DNA from: Candidatus Thermoplasmatota archaeon
GTDB lineage: Archaea; Thermoplasmatota; SW-10-69-26; JACQPN01; JAJPHT01
Length of the DNA: 64,000 nt
NCBI GenBank assembly: GCA_035540375.1
Contig: DATLGO010000050.1
Coordinates: 1 to 64,000 of the forward strand
Direction: 5' to 3'
The notes below the pieces were generated by a model, which saw only the letters and a list, made by a program, of their open reading frames with translations, had not been told where the DNA came from and ran no database searches. The position numbers were made by a program, and so were the translations under genes. The first letter of the stretch is position 1. The number at the start of each line of letters is the position of its first letter. This document shows positions 17,400 through 24,990 of the stretch, one piece after another.

Positions 17400-18521
17400 A
17401 TGAAGAACGCCGGAATTCTCGTTCTCGCCGCCATGCTCGTCGCCGCCCCTCTCGCCTCCGCGGCCTCCCCGGGCGAAGCGACCGACGCCGTCGAGGACCG
17501 GCTGGACCTCGGGTGGCTCTTCGGGTGGTTCGGCTTCTCGGCCCCGCCCGAGAACCTCCCCGTCTTCGTCACGGTTCCCCGCGCGGAGGACGTCCTCGCG
17601 ACCGCCGACGTCCCCAACGAGCCGCGGTTCATGATCTTCGAGTCGAAACAGGATCCCCCCGCCGCGCGCGAAACGTCCCCCGAACCCGCGCGCGAGGAGC
17701 CGCGCCGAGCGCGCGCGCCCCTCGCCGCGCCCCCCGACGCCGCGATCGTCGTCGAGGCCGTGCGCGAGGCGCCCGGCGCGGCGACCCATCCGATCATCCG
17801 CGCCCTCGACGCCGTCGCCGGGCTCGCGCGCGACGTCGGTCGTCTCCTCGGGATCGTCCCCGCGGAGGAGGCGCGCGACCTCGAAGCCGCCTCGACGCCC
17901 GTTGCGGGCGTTCCGGTGCGCGAAGCGCCCGGAGCCGCCGTCGGCGAGGCCGCGGCCCTCGCGGGCCTCGCGATCGTCGCGGTCGCCGGAGCCGCGGCCG
18001 CCGCGAAGGGTTCAGGGGCCTCCGGCCTCCGGCGCCTCATCGCGCTCCTCGCGTTCACGCGCCTCGGCAAGGAGGACGTCCTCGGCCACGCGGCCCGCGA
18101 CGCGCTCTATGCGCGCGTGAAGGCCCGGCCCGGCCTCTCGCTCCACGATCTCGTCACGGGCTCCGAGGTCGGCCGCACCGCGGTCCAATACCACCTCGAC
18201 GTCCTCGAGCGCGAAGGCCTCGTCGTCTCGAAGCGCGCCGGTCGCGTCCGCGTTTATCACGCGGCGGGCCAGCGCGTCGACGAGGCGGCCGCCGCCATCC
18301 TCGACCACGCGACCACCCGGACCATGGCGCAGGTCATCGCGCGCGAACCGGGCGTCGACCAGCGCGGCCTCGCGGAGCGGCTCGCCATCTCCACGAGCCT
18401 CGCCCACTGGCACCTCGCCCGCCTCGAACGCATGAAGGTGGTCGCGAAGGTCCGCGACGGCCGCCGTGTCCGCTATTATCCTGGCGAGGGTTTCGCGGCG
18501 CTCTCGCATCTCGTTCAGTGA
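17400..18521 (+). CDS. membrane-anchored regulator with two winged-helix domains
   Basis: 373 residues from ATG 17400. Signal-type start MKNAGILVLAAMLVAAPLAS, then an extracellular low-complexity Pro/Ala/Glu-rich region (to about residue 175), one transmembrane helix (AAALAGLAIVAVAGAAAAA, about 181-200), and two winged-helix domains in the cytoplasm: RDALYARVKARPGLSLHDLV...GRTAVQYHLDVLEREGLVV and then REPGVDQRGLAERLAISTSLAHWHLARLERMKVV. Tandem wHTH with an external domain is a known archaeal design for membrane-tethered transcription factors. Targets unknown; the divergent neighbour is a secreted protein. Longer frame from 17163 is rejected because it reads through the promoter zone. Confidence 0.85.
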   Translation: MKNAGILVLAAMLVAAPLASAASPGEATDAVEDRLDLGWLFGWFGFSAPPENLPVFVTVPRAEDVLATADVPNEPRFMIFESKQDPPAARETSPEPAREEPRRARAPLAAPPDAAIVVEAVREAPGAATHPIIRALDAVAGLARDVGRLLGIVPAEEARDLEAASTPVAGVPVREAPGAAVGEAAALAGLAIVAVAGAAAAAKGSGASGLRRLIALLAFTRLGKEDVLGHAARDALYARVKARPGLSLHDLVTGSEVGRTAVQYHLDVLEREGLVVSKRAGRVRVYHAAGQRVDEAAAAILDHATTRTMAQVIAREPGVDQRGLAERLAISTSLAHWHLARLERMKVVAKVRDGRRVRYYPGEGFAALSHLVQ

Positions 18522-19321
18522 TAGGTCCGGGGCGCGAGCAGCCTCCACGAATAGGCCCGCTCGAAACCGAGCGAGCGGTAGAGCGCCTCCGCGTAGGCGT
18601 CGCGGGTCACCTGGAGCGTCAGCAGGCCGCCCCCGGACTCCTCTTGGTCCCGGATGATGCGACGCAGGATGGCGGTCGCGACGCCGCGACGACGGGCGGA
18701 GGGTTTCGTGCCCATGTTGTAGACGCCGCCCACGTCTTCGGATCGCGAGAGCAGGCCGCACCCCACGACTTCGCCGTCGAGCTCCGCCACGTAGGCGCGG
18801 CCGCCCGACTCGACCCAGCCCGCGGTGATGTCGAGAAGCCCCGGGAAGAAACCGCGCGACATCCCGAACGTTTCGAGCGTCACGTTGAGGAAGAGCGGCA
18901 GCTCGCGCGCCTCCAACTCGCGCACGCGGAGGTCGCCGGGCGCCGCCCGCGGCCGCGCGCGAGGCTGCATCGCGGGGTCGTGCACCATCACGCTCAGCTC
19001 CGAGAGGAGCCGGAAACGGCCGAGGCGGCTTTCGAGGTCGGAGGGCCTCGTGAACGGCGTGACGTGCACGCACCACGGCAGGCCGCGCTCGCGGAAGAGG
19101 TCGTGCGCGTCCTCGACCATCTCCCCGATCCGCGCCGGCGGGACGTCGATGGACGCGACGCGGTTCATCGACGGGCTCGCGAGGCCCGCGAAGCCGACGA
19201 GCGTGTAGCCGTCCCGTCGCCGCTCGAAGTGGCGGGCGGAGCCCTGGGCGAGGAGCGCAAGGTAGGCCGACTCCAGCGTGTCGTGGAGACCCCGCAATCC
19301 CCCGTCGGTGACGACGGTCAC
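18515..19321 (-). CDS. GNAT-family N-acetyltransferase
   Basis: 268 residues from GTG 19321; a longer TTG start at 19363 would place the first codons inside the promoter-like GATACATG stretch at 19343-19350 and is less likely. The C-terminal half carries the acetyl-CoA loop: EVVGCGLLSRS, then VYNMGTKPSARRRGVATAILRRII with the R-R-x-G-x-A pyrophosphate motif, and a final AYAEALYRSLGFE segment. The N-terminal half is probably a degenerate second GNAT domain. Substrate not evident. It overlaps the 3' end of the convergent regulator gene by 7 nt. Confidence 0.82.
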   Translation of the reverse strand: MTVVTDGGLRGLHDTLESAYLALLAQGSARHFERRRDGYTLVGFAGLASPSMNRVASIDVPPARIGEMVEDAHDLFRERGLPWCVHVTPFTRPSDLESRLGRFRLLSELSVMVHDPAMQPRARPRAAPGDLRVRELEARELPLFLNVTLETFGMSRGFFPGLLDITAGWVESGGRAYVAELDGEVVGCGLLSRSEDVGGVYNMGTKPSARRRGVATAILRRIIRDQEESGGGLLTLQVTRDAYAEALYRSLGFERAYSWRLLAPRTYH

Positions 19322-19383
19322 GGCCTTGCACTGGGCGGACGGGATACATGTTGGTTTCTCCAAGGATCGGCCGAGGCGCCGTC

Positions 19384-20289
19384 ATGTTAAGGACGGTCGG
19401 CGCCTTCCCCAGCAGCGTGGCGGCGACGACAGAGCGGTATCGGGGCGACGCGGAACGGCTGGAGGCGCGCCGACGCGCCTATCTCGATCCCGCGTTCCTC
19501 GCCTCGCTCCCTGCGCGCGCTGGCCTCTCCCCGGGAGACCGCGTGCTCGACCTCGGCACGGGCGGCGGCTTCCTCGCCCGGGCCCTCGCGCGTTCGATTC
19601 CGCTCCGCGTGACGGGTCTCGATCTCGACGCGGGGGCGCTCGCCTGGGCCGCGCGCGCGGTCGCGGACGAGGGCCACCGCTGGATGGACCATGTGCAGGG
19701 GGACGCGACGCGCTTGCCGGTGAAGCCGGGGCGCTTCGACGCCGTCGTGTGCCTCACCCTCCTCTGCGTCGTGCCCGACCCTGCCGCCGTCGTCCGCGCC
19801 GCGCGCGAGGCGCTCAAGCCGGGTGGACGCTTCCTCGCGATCGAGTGGTCCGGGGTGGGCTCCTTCTCGGATCCCGCGGACCGGGAGCACGAGGTCCTCG
19901 CGCGCGAGGCCGCCGCCGCGTGGGTGCGCGGGTTCGACGCGGCGCACGGCGCCCGTCACCACCTCGGCGGCGACGTTCCGGCGCTCGCCCTCGATGCGGC
20001 CCTCGACGACGTGCGCGTCGGAGGCCACCTCGCCGTGTTCTCGCCGGCCGACCGATCGCGTCCCCTCGCGGATCGCGTGGAGGCGGTGCGCAACGAGCGC
20101 GCGGAGATCGGCCCCTCGCTCGAGCGCCGGCTTTCGACGGGCGGGATGCCCGAGGAGCGCATCGCGCGCTATGTCGCGAAGCGCTCGGCGGCGCTCGACG
20201 CGCTCCTTGCGGACCCCACGGAGGCGCGCTTCGCGCGCGCCGCGTGGGTGCAGACGCTTCCGATGACGGTGGTCTCCGCGAAGCGCTAG
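19384..20289 (+). CDS. class I SAM-dependent methyltransferase
   Basis: 301 residues from ATG 19384; an earlier ATG at 19348 lies within the shared promoter region. SAM-binding motif VLDLGTGGGFLARAL at about residue 48, DLDAGALAWA (acidic end of strand two), GDATRLPV, the DAVVCLTLLCVVPDP hydrophobic strand, and LKPGGRFLAIEW. These give a confident class I fold with unknown acceptor. The C-terminal helical part is unusually long (about 120 residues). Ends 4 nt into the convergent phosphatase gene. Confidence 0.85.
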   Translation: MLRTVGAFPSSVAATTERYRGDAERLEARRRAYLDPAFLASLPARAGLSPGDRVLDLGTGGGFLARALARSIPLRVTGLDLDAGALAWAARAVADEGHRWMDHVQGDATRLPVKPGRFDAVVCLTLLCVVPDPAAVVRAAREALKPGGRFLAIEWSGVGSFSDPADREHEVLAREAAAAWVRGFDAAHGARHHLGGDVPALALDAALDDVRVGGHLAVFSPADRSRPLADRVEAVRNERAEIGPSLERRLSTGGMPEERIARYVAKRSAALDALLADPTEARFARAAWVQTLPMTVVSAKR

Positions 20290-21059
20290 GCCCGATCCGC
20301 CTCGAGGAGATGCGCAAGCACCTCGCGCAGGTCCTTTCCCTCCACGACGCGCGTCGCGGCCTTGCGCACGCCGTAGTCCGCGGGGTTCACCGCGACGGAG
20401 AACGAGGCCTCGGCGAACATCGGCGCGTCCCACACGCTGTTTCCGACCGCCGCGACGCGTTCCTTCGGAACGCCCAGCTTCGAGAGGACCTCGCGCGTCG
20501 GGCGGCCCTTGTCGCGGATCTCGACGAAGCAGATGCCCTTGCCCGCGACGCGTCCGGCGTCGTCGAGCGCGAGGCCGTTCGCGACGTACATGTCCATGCC
20601 GAGGTCGACCGCGACCCGGTGCGCGAGGACGTCGAGCCCGCCGCTCATGATGCCCGTCGCGATGCCGCGGGCGTGGAGCGCGTCCATGCATTCCTTCGCG
20701 CCGGGCATGAGCTCGGCCGTCGCGAGGATCGACTCGATCTCCTCGACGTGGATCTCGCGCCCGCCGAGCTTCCAGAGTTCGATGTCGGAGCGCATGAATT
20801 CATGGTCGTCGATCTCGCCGCGCGAGTAACGCTCCCAGTTCGCGGCGTTCGAAACGCCGAGCGCATGATGGATCATCTCCCAGCTCGACAGCTTGTCCAC
20901 GAGCGTCCCGTCCATGTCGAAGAGGACGAGCTCGAATCGCCCGCGGCGGTCGGGATGGATCTCGTCGCGCGGGGGCCGGCGGTGCGTGGACACCATCTGG
21001 AGCCAGCCGTTCGCGAGGTCGATCGCTTCGCGACGGGAACGGTGCGTCGGCGTCGGCAT
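20286..21059 (-). CDS. HAD-family phosphatase, SerB-like
   Basis: 257 residues from ATG 21059 (an ATG at 21074 exists, but a TATA-like CGTTAAGTC at 21086-21094 places initiation near 21065). Haloacid dehalogenase motifs: LVLFDMDGTLVD (nucleophile Asp and acid Asp), TGIMSGGLDVLAHRVA (motif II Ser), KGRPT (motif III Lys), and AVGNSVWDAPMFAEA (motif IV, with VWD instead of the usual SxxD spacing GDGxND). Domain layout with an EIDDHEFMRSDIELWK cap fits phosphoserine-phosphatase-like enzymes (SerB), but the substrate could be another phosphoester. Confidence 0.85.
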   Translation of the reverse strand: MPTPTHRSRREAIDLANGWLQMVSTHRRPPRDEIHPDRRGRFELVLFDMDGTLVDKLSSWEMIHHALGVSNAANWERYSRGEIDDHEFMRSDIELWKLGGREIHVEEIESILATAELMPGAKECMDALHARGIATGIMSGGLDVLAHRVAVDLGMDMYVANGLALDDAGRVAGKGICFVEIRDKGRPTREVLSKLGVPKERVAAVGNSVWDAPMFAEASFSVAVNPADYGVRKAATRVVEGKDLREVLAHLLEADRA

Positions 21060-21152
21060 GGGATTGTGGCGCATCGGGCGGCAAGCGACTTAACGTTTCG
21101 CGGGACGAAAGTGTCTTGCATCCGAAGGCCGAACACGGGGACGGGGTCGCGC

Positions 21153-21320
21153 GTGGTGGACACATCCGTATGGGAGATCCGTTGCAGCGATTGCGCGTGG
21201 CGCGCGCCGCTCTTGAGCGAGCAGCAGGAGCGGGCCACGACACGCTGTCCGAAATGCGGCTCGACGTACCTTTACGAGCTGCCGATGTCGGACGAGCCCC
21301 TTCCCGGCCGCTTCCACTGA
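21153..21320 (+). CDS. small zinc-ribbon protein
   Basis: About 55 residues from GTG 21153 (GTG 21111, adding 14 residues, is possible). CSDCAWRAPL and, 22 residues on, CPKCGSTYLYELPM form a two-knuckle CxxC...CxxC zinc ribbon, and little else. Such small proteins bind nucleic acid or stabilise complexes. It is divergent from the HAD gene and its 3' end overlaps the convergent YkgJ-like gene by 49 nt, an unusual overlap. Confidence 0.7.
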   Translation: MVDTSVWEIRCSDCAWRAPLLSEQQERATTRCPKCGSTYLYELPMSDEPLPGRFH

Positions 21321-21964
21321 GCGGCGTACGCCTCCTTCTCCCCGGCGAATCGGGTCAGGTCCTCCTCGAACGCCTGCGCGAGCGCGAGGGCCGCGTCGCC
21401 CGCCTCGCGCTCCACCTCGGCGATGCGGTCCGTCGCGATCGGGCAGCGCCCCTCGTGCCCCCGGTCGACGAGGAGCCTGAGGGGTCGCCCGAGGACCTGT
21501 CCGCGCGTGCCGGCGGGTGACGGTCGCTCCCGAGGGTCGAAGGCGCCGTCGTCTCCGGCCATTTCGTAATAGAAGGGGAAGAGGCGGCACATGAGGGGTT
21601 TCGACGCGTGGACGCCGCAGCCGCCCGCGGCGTCGAGGAAGACGCACGCCCCGTCCTCGCGCTTGAGGAGCTGCGGAACGCGACCGTCCGCGAGGGCGAC
21701 CCGCGTGAAGAGAAGATTTCCCTCGCCGAAGGCCTCGCGCTCCCACGCGGGAAGCGGCGCGAGGCGCGCGAACGACGCGCGCGCTCGGCCGGTCGCGCGC
21801 TCGAGCCGCTCGACGTCGCGCGGCGTCACGAAGACCGTCCACGGCATCCTGCAGCACGCGCCCCCGCAAGGGCCGCACTCGCGGAAGTCGACGCGGCGGC
21901 CGAGGGCCGCGAGCGTGGCGTCGTCCGGGAGGGTCACGAACGTTCCGAGGCGGCGAGGCGTCAA
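21272..21964 (-). CDS. YkgJ-like cysteine-cluster protein
   Basis: 230 residues. ECGPCGGACCRMPW near residue 30 is the CxxCxxxCC variant of the YkgJ motif; DGACVFLDAAGGCGVHASKPLMCRLFPFYYE supplies the remaining cysteines in the family order. C-terminal part is helical (EVEREAGDAALALAQAFEEDL). Third member of the family in this window, with the pair at 10.7-12.0 kb. Starts 17 nt downstream of the SRPBCC gene on the same strand, likely cotranscribed. Family function unsettled (metal chelation or Fe-S). Confidence 0.85.
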   Translation of the reverse strand: MTPRRLGTFVTLPDDATLAALGRRVDFRECGPCGGACCRMPWTVFVTPRDVERLERATGRARASFARLAPLPAWEREAFGEGNLLFTRVALADGRVPQLLKREDGACVFLDAAGGCGVHASKPLMCRLFPFYYEMAGDDGAFDPRERPSPAGTRGQVLGRPLRLLVDRGHEGRCPIATDRIAEVEREAGDAALALAQAFEEDLTRFAGEKEAYAAQWKRPGRGSSDIGSS

Positions 21965-21980
21965 GAAGGTGCCGGAGGCG

Positions 21981-22394
21981 TCACTTGACGGGCCGCCCCT
22001 CGAGGTGCGCCTTCAGGCTCTTCAGGAAGGCCTCCCAACCCCAGGCGAAGCGATCCATCCATTCCTCCTTACCCTCGAAGCCCTCGTGGCGCAACGCGAC
22101 ACGCGTGCCGTTGCGCTCCGTCGAGATCGACCACGTGACCCGGCCCCACCAGGGCGGATTGTAGTCGGTCACGATCTGCGTGGGCGTGATCTCGCGGTAG
22201 GTGGCCGTCACGGAGCCCTCGGGCCCGTTGAAGGCGAGCTGGCCGCCCACGCGGAAATCGACCCGCGCGTCGTCAAAGTACCAGATCCGCAGGCGCTCCT
22301 CGTTGCGGAAGGCGTCGTAGACCTCGTCGGGGGGAGCCCGGATGAGGATCGACCGCGCCACCGCTGAACCTGTCGTCCCCGTGCTCCTTCTCAT
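21981..22394 (-). CDS. SRPBCC/AHSA1-domain protein
   Basis: 137 residues. AHSA1/START-like fold: ILIRAPPDEVYDAFRNEERLRIWYFDD (first strand and helix), GGQLAFNGPEGSVTATYREI, PPWWGRVTWSISTERNGTRVALRHEGFEG, and a long C-terminal helix WMDRFAWGWEAFLKSLKAHLEG. Members bind hydrophobic ligands or act as co-chaperone modules. An AT-rich GAAACCATTATCC sequence about 30 nt upstream of the start probably is its promoter. Leads the YkgJ-like gene downstream. Confidence 0.85.
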   Translation of the reverse strand: MRRSTGTTGSAVARSILIRAPPDEVYDAFRNEERLRIWYFDDARVDFRVGGQLAFNGPEGSVTATYREITPTQIVTDYNPPWWGRVTWSISTERNGTRVALRHEGFEGKEEWMDRFAWGWEAFLKSLKAHLEGRPVK

Positions 22395-22439
22395 GCTGAC
22401 CCGGGGCGGCTTCGGCCCGGGCGGGGATAATGGTTTCTC

Positions 22440-22637
22440 CTAAGATCGGCGCTTCGAGCCCGCGAGCTTGACGGGAAGCACGAACTTCTCGTCCTGCAGC
22501 ATGGTCGAGATGATGGCGCGCTTGAACTGGCCGTTGATCTGGTAGAAATCGCACGTGAGCTTGCCCGGAGGAAGGATCCGATGCTGCGTGCATCGTCCCA
22601 TCCAGTGCAGGCAGTTTCCGCAATCGGCCTGGAGCAT
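22440..22637 (-). CDS. small cysteine-rich protein
   Basis: 65 residues. CGNCLHWMGRCTQHR and a later KLTCDFYQ give four cysteines (6, 9, 16, 29) and one His likely to bind zinc. The C-terminal half is basic and ends in GSKRRS. A TGATAAGCC on the minus strand at about 22664-22672 is a fitting TATA box 25-30 nt upstream. No family recognised. Composition and cysteine spacing argue for a real gene. Confidence 0.6.
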   Translation of the reverse strand: MLQADCGNCLHWMGRCTQHRILPPGKLTCDFYQINGQFKRAIISTMLQDEKFVLPVKLAGSKRRS

Positions 22638-22775
22638 CCGTACCCGGGAGCGAGAGGCCGCCCCGGCTTATCAAGCACGCGATGCGGTGCCGCCCTTCGC
22701 TCAGGCTGTTATCCTTGACGGCCGGGACGGGGTAGGCGCAAGCGATTTTCACGCCCGCGTCCCACGCACCTCCGC

Positions 22776-23099
22776 ATGGCGGAGCGACGCAAGTCAAAGC
22801 GCCCGATGACCCTCAGCGAGGCCGGCCGGAAGGGCGGGCAGGCCGTGAAGCGCAAGTATGGCGCCGGCTTCTACCAGAAGATCGGCAAGAAGGGCGGCGA
22901 GAAGGGCGGACAGGTCCGCAAGCGCGAGCTGGGTCCCGAAGGGTACCGCAAGCTCGGCCACAAGGGCGGCGCCGCCGTGGTCGACAAGTACGGTCCCGAG
23001 CACATGTCCAAGATCGGACGCAAGGGCGGCCACAAGGGCGGCGAGGCCCGCGTGGCGCAGTCGCGCGCGGCGGAGCGGACGACGCGTCGCCGACGCTGA
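22776..23099 (+). CDS. KGG-repeat stress protein (GsiB/LEA group 1-like)
   Basis: 107 residues, strongly basic, low complexity. At least four repeats of the KGG type, about 20 residues each: AGRKGGQAVKRKYGAGFYQK, IGKKGGEKGGQVRKRELGPE, LGHKGGAAVVDKYGPEHMSK, IGRKGGHKGGEARVAQ. The same unit makes up Bacillus GsiB and the 20-mer of plant Em/LEA group 1 proteins (GGQxRxExLGxEGYxxMGxKGG). Family knowledge: intrinsically disordered hydrophilic proteins protecting against desiccation or osmotic stress. An Arg-rich tail (TTRRRR) may bind nucleic acid. A stress-protective or nucleoid role is inferred. Confidence 0.85.
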   Translation: MAERRKSKRPMTLSEAGRKGGQAVKRKYGAGFYQKIGKKGGEKGGQVRKRELGPEGYRKLGHKGGAAVVDKYGPEHMSKIGRKGGHKGGEARVAQSRAAERTTRRRR

Positions 23100-23139
23100 C
23101 GACCGGAAGCCTTTGGGCGGGGTCGCGCATGCGGGATCG

Positions 23140-23505
23140 ATGGCTCCGTGCCCCGCGTGCCTCACGCCCCACCCGCAGCATTTCGTCGTCAAGGCCCGCA
23201 CGGACAAGCCGTGGCGCGGCAAGAGCTTCGACGCCGACGCGGCGGTGGGAGAGGCGGGCATCGCCATGATGCGCGCCCTCGACCTCGACCCCGCGAATCG
23301 CGCCGCCTTCCTCGATTTCGCCACCCACGTGCACGTCCGGGCCGTCCCCGGGGAGGCCGCCCCCGCGCGCCTCGGGACCGACCGATGGGACATCCACGTG
23401 GGCGTCTCCGGCACGATCCCGGCCGCCCTCGTCCCGAAGCTCCGGGAGGCGGCCCTCGCGGCCGTCCGGGGGAGCCGGGGCTTCGTCTCGGCCGAGCCCG
23501 CTTGA
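23140..23505 (+). CDS. conserved-looking small protein with CPAC start
   Basis: 121 residues from ATG 23140; the frame continues upstream to 22858 only as a shadow of the KGG gene. Begins MAPCPACLTPHPQHFVV with one CxxC pair and two His nearby, then an alpha/beta arrangement (VGEAGIAMMRALDLD, FLDFATHVHVRAVPG, RWDIHVGVSGTIPAALVPKL). I do not recognise the family. Compact size and well-spaced hydrophobic residues support a folded cytosolic protein. Confidence 0.6.
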   Translation: MAPCPACLTPHPQHFVVKARTDKPWRGKSFDADAAVGEAGIAMMRALDLDPANRAAFLDFATHVHVRAVPGEAAPARLGTDRWDIHVGVSGTIPAALVPKLREAALAAVRGSRGFVSAEPA

Positions 23506-23605
23506 GGTTCCCAAGTCCCCTTTTCCCCTCGTCACCTGGTCGCCAGGTCACCAGGGCGCCTTTGGGAGGGTCCTTGTCGGGGACGATCCGAACCCGTGCG
23601 ATCCC

Positions 23606-24136
23606 ATGGTGGCCGGACGTACCCCTCTCATCGCAGCGGCCGTGGTGGCCTTCCTCGCCGCGACGGGCCTCCTCACCGCGCTCATCCAGCCGTCCGACGG
23701 CGAAGTCGAGGTCACGCTCGATGCGAACCTCGGCTCCTCCTCGGGCCACGCGCTCTTCTCGGGCCTCGGACCCGTCTCGATCCAGGTCTCGCGCTCCTCC
23801 GTGGGCTTCGGCTCCGTGAACCCGGGCGAGCGCTCGGCGGTGGTCGAGGTGCAGGTCTCGAACGTGGGCGTGCTCCCCGTCGAGATCCGCGTCGAGGTCG
23901 GCGACCTCGTCTCCTCCGCCACCGGCGCCTCGATCCCGGCCGAGCGCGTCAAGGTCTCGACGAGGGCCCCGGCCGCCGACGGATCGGCGCCCGCGCTCGG
24001 CTCGCTCGCGATCCAACCCGGCGCGTCGACGACGCTCCGCCTCTGGCTCGACACGCCTCGCGGCACGGCGCAGTACATCCCCGCCGGCGACTATTCGGGC
24101 CCCATCACGATCGTCGCGAAGGGGGTGGACGCGTGA
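23606..24136 (+). CDS. exported CARDB/NEW3-like protein, first gene of a coupled operon
   Basis: 176 residues. A hydrophobic N-terminal segment (IAAAVVAFLAATGLLTALI, about 9-27) acts as signal anchor. The rest is beta-rich: VSIQVSRSSVGFGSVNPGERSAVV is the start of a NEW3/CARDB-type fold and RLWLDTPRGTAQYIPAGDYSG closes it. That last strand is echoed in the next protein (AIDVPTGDEQYIPAADYTG), so the two are duplicates in part. Its stop overlaps the next start (GTGA, 24133-24136). Confidence 0.75.
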   Translation: MVAGRTPLIAAAVVAFLAATGLLTALIQPSDGEVEVTLDANLGSSSGHALFSGLGPVSIQVSRSSVGFGSVNPGERSAVVEVQVSNVGVLPVEIRVEVGDLVSSATGASIPAERVKVSTRAPAADGSAPALGSLAIQPGASTTLRLWLDTPRGTAQYIPAGDYSGPITIVAKGVDA

Positions 24137-24990
24137 GCCGTCTCCCCCTGATCCTCTGCGTTCTCCTCGGCCTCGCCGTCGTTCCGCACATCGCGGGCGC
24201 GGAGAACATCGACGCGCGCGCAGGCGTCCAGAACGTCGCGCCCCGCCTCCTCGAGGTCGGATTGGGCGATCTCGACGACGATGACGACGACGAGGGCGAC
24301 CAGGTCGACCCCTCGCCGGGCGAGGCCCGCAAGATCGAGGTCTGGGCGCGGGCCCAGGACGACAACGGCTGGAAGGACTTCGCGTCCGCGAGCTTCGTCG
24401 TCAAGGCCCCGAGCGGCGCGACCGTCGCCTCGGAGGTCGAGAAGGACGGCAAGGACAAGTCCGGTCGGACGCTCCGGTTCGAGACGGAGGTGGAGCTGCC
24501 GGAGAAGCCCGAGGCGGGTCTCTACAACTACGACGTGGAAGTCGTGGACGTGCACGGCGCGAAGAGCAAAAAGTCGGGCTCGTTCCTCGTGACCGAGATC
24601 GTCGCCTACGCGATCGACGGCAAGAGCGTGGTCTTCGCGAGCGGTCCGCTCGCGCCCGGCTCGTCGACGCGCGGCAACCCAGCCTCGCTCGCGATCCGCA
24701 ACACGGGCAACGTCCCGCTCCACCTCCAGATCTCGGGCACGGATCTCACCGCCGTCGGCTTCGACGCGAAGATCGCATCGGAGCGCATCCGCTACGCGCC
24801 GATCGCGAGCCTCTCGGGCGAGCGCGGCCTTCCCAAGGGCCCGTTCGTGGACACGTCCTTCCTCATCCCGGTCGGCGGGGCCGCGAAGCCAATCTATTTC
24901 GCGATCGACGTTCCGACGGGCGACGAACAGTACATCCCGGCCGCCGATTACACCGGCAGCATCACGCTCGGGGTGGTGGTCGCCCGATGA
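24133..24990 (+). CDS. exported acidic CARDB/NEW3-like protein
   Basis: 285 residues from GTG 24133. Signal peptide LPLILCVLLGLAVVPHIAGA, then an unusual run of acidic residues GLGDLDDDDDDEGDQ (about residues 47-61) that could bind calcium or interact with basic partners. Two Ig-like regions follow (ASASFVVKAPSGATVASEV; GKSVVFASGPLAPGSST...NVPLHLQISG) and the tail AKPIYFAIDVPTGDEQYIP matches the upstream gene. No membrane anchor at the C-terminus. Translationally coupled on both sides. Confidence 0.75.
   Translation: MSRLPLILCVLLGLAVVPHIAGAENIDARAGVQNVAPRLLEVGLGDLDDDDDDEGDQVDPSPGEARKIEVWARAQDDNGWKDFASASFVVKAPSGATVASEVEKDGKDKSGRTLRFETEVELPEKPEAGLYNYDVEVVDVHGAKSKKSGSFLVTEIVAYAIDGKSVVFASGPLAPGSSTRGNPASLAIRNTGNVPLHLQISGTDLTAVGFDAKIASERIRYAPIASLSGERGLPKGPFVDTSFLIPVGGAAKPIYFAIDVPTGDEQYIPAADYTGSITLGVVVAR

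Noticed and set aside
15473-19390. Plus-strand open frame of 1305 codons
   Set aside because: It runs across five well-supported genes on both strands and their promoters; a GC-driven shadow.
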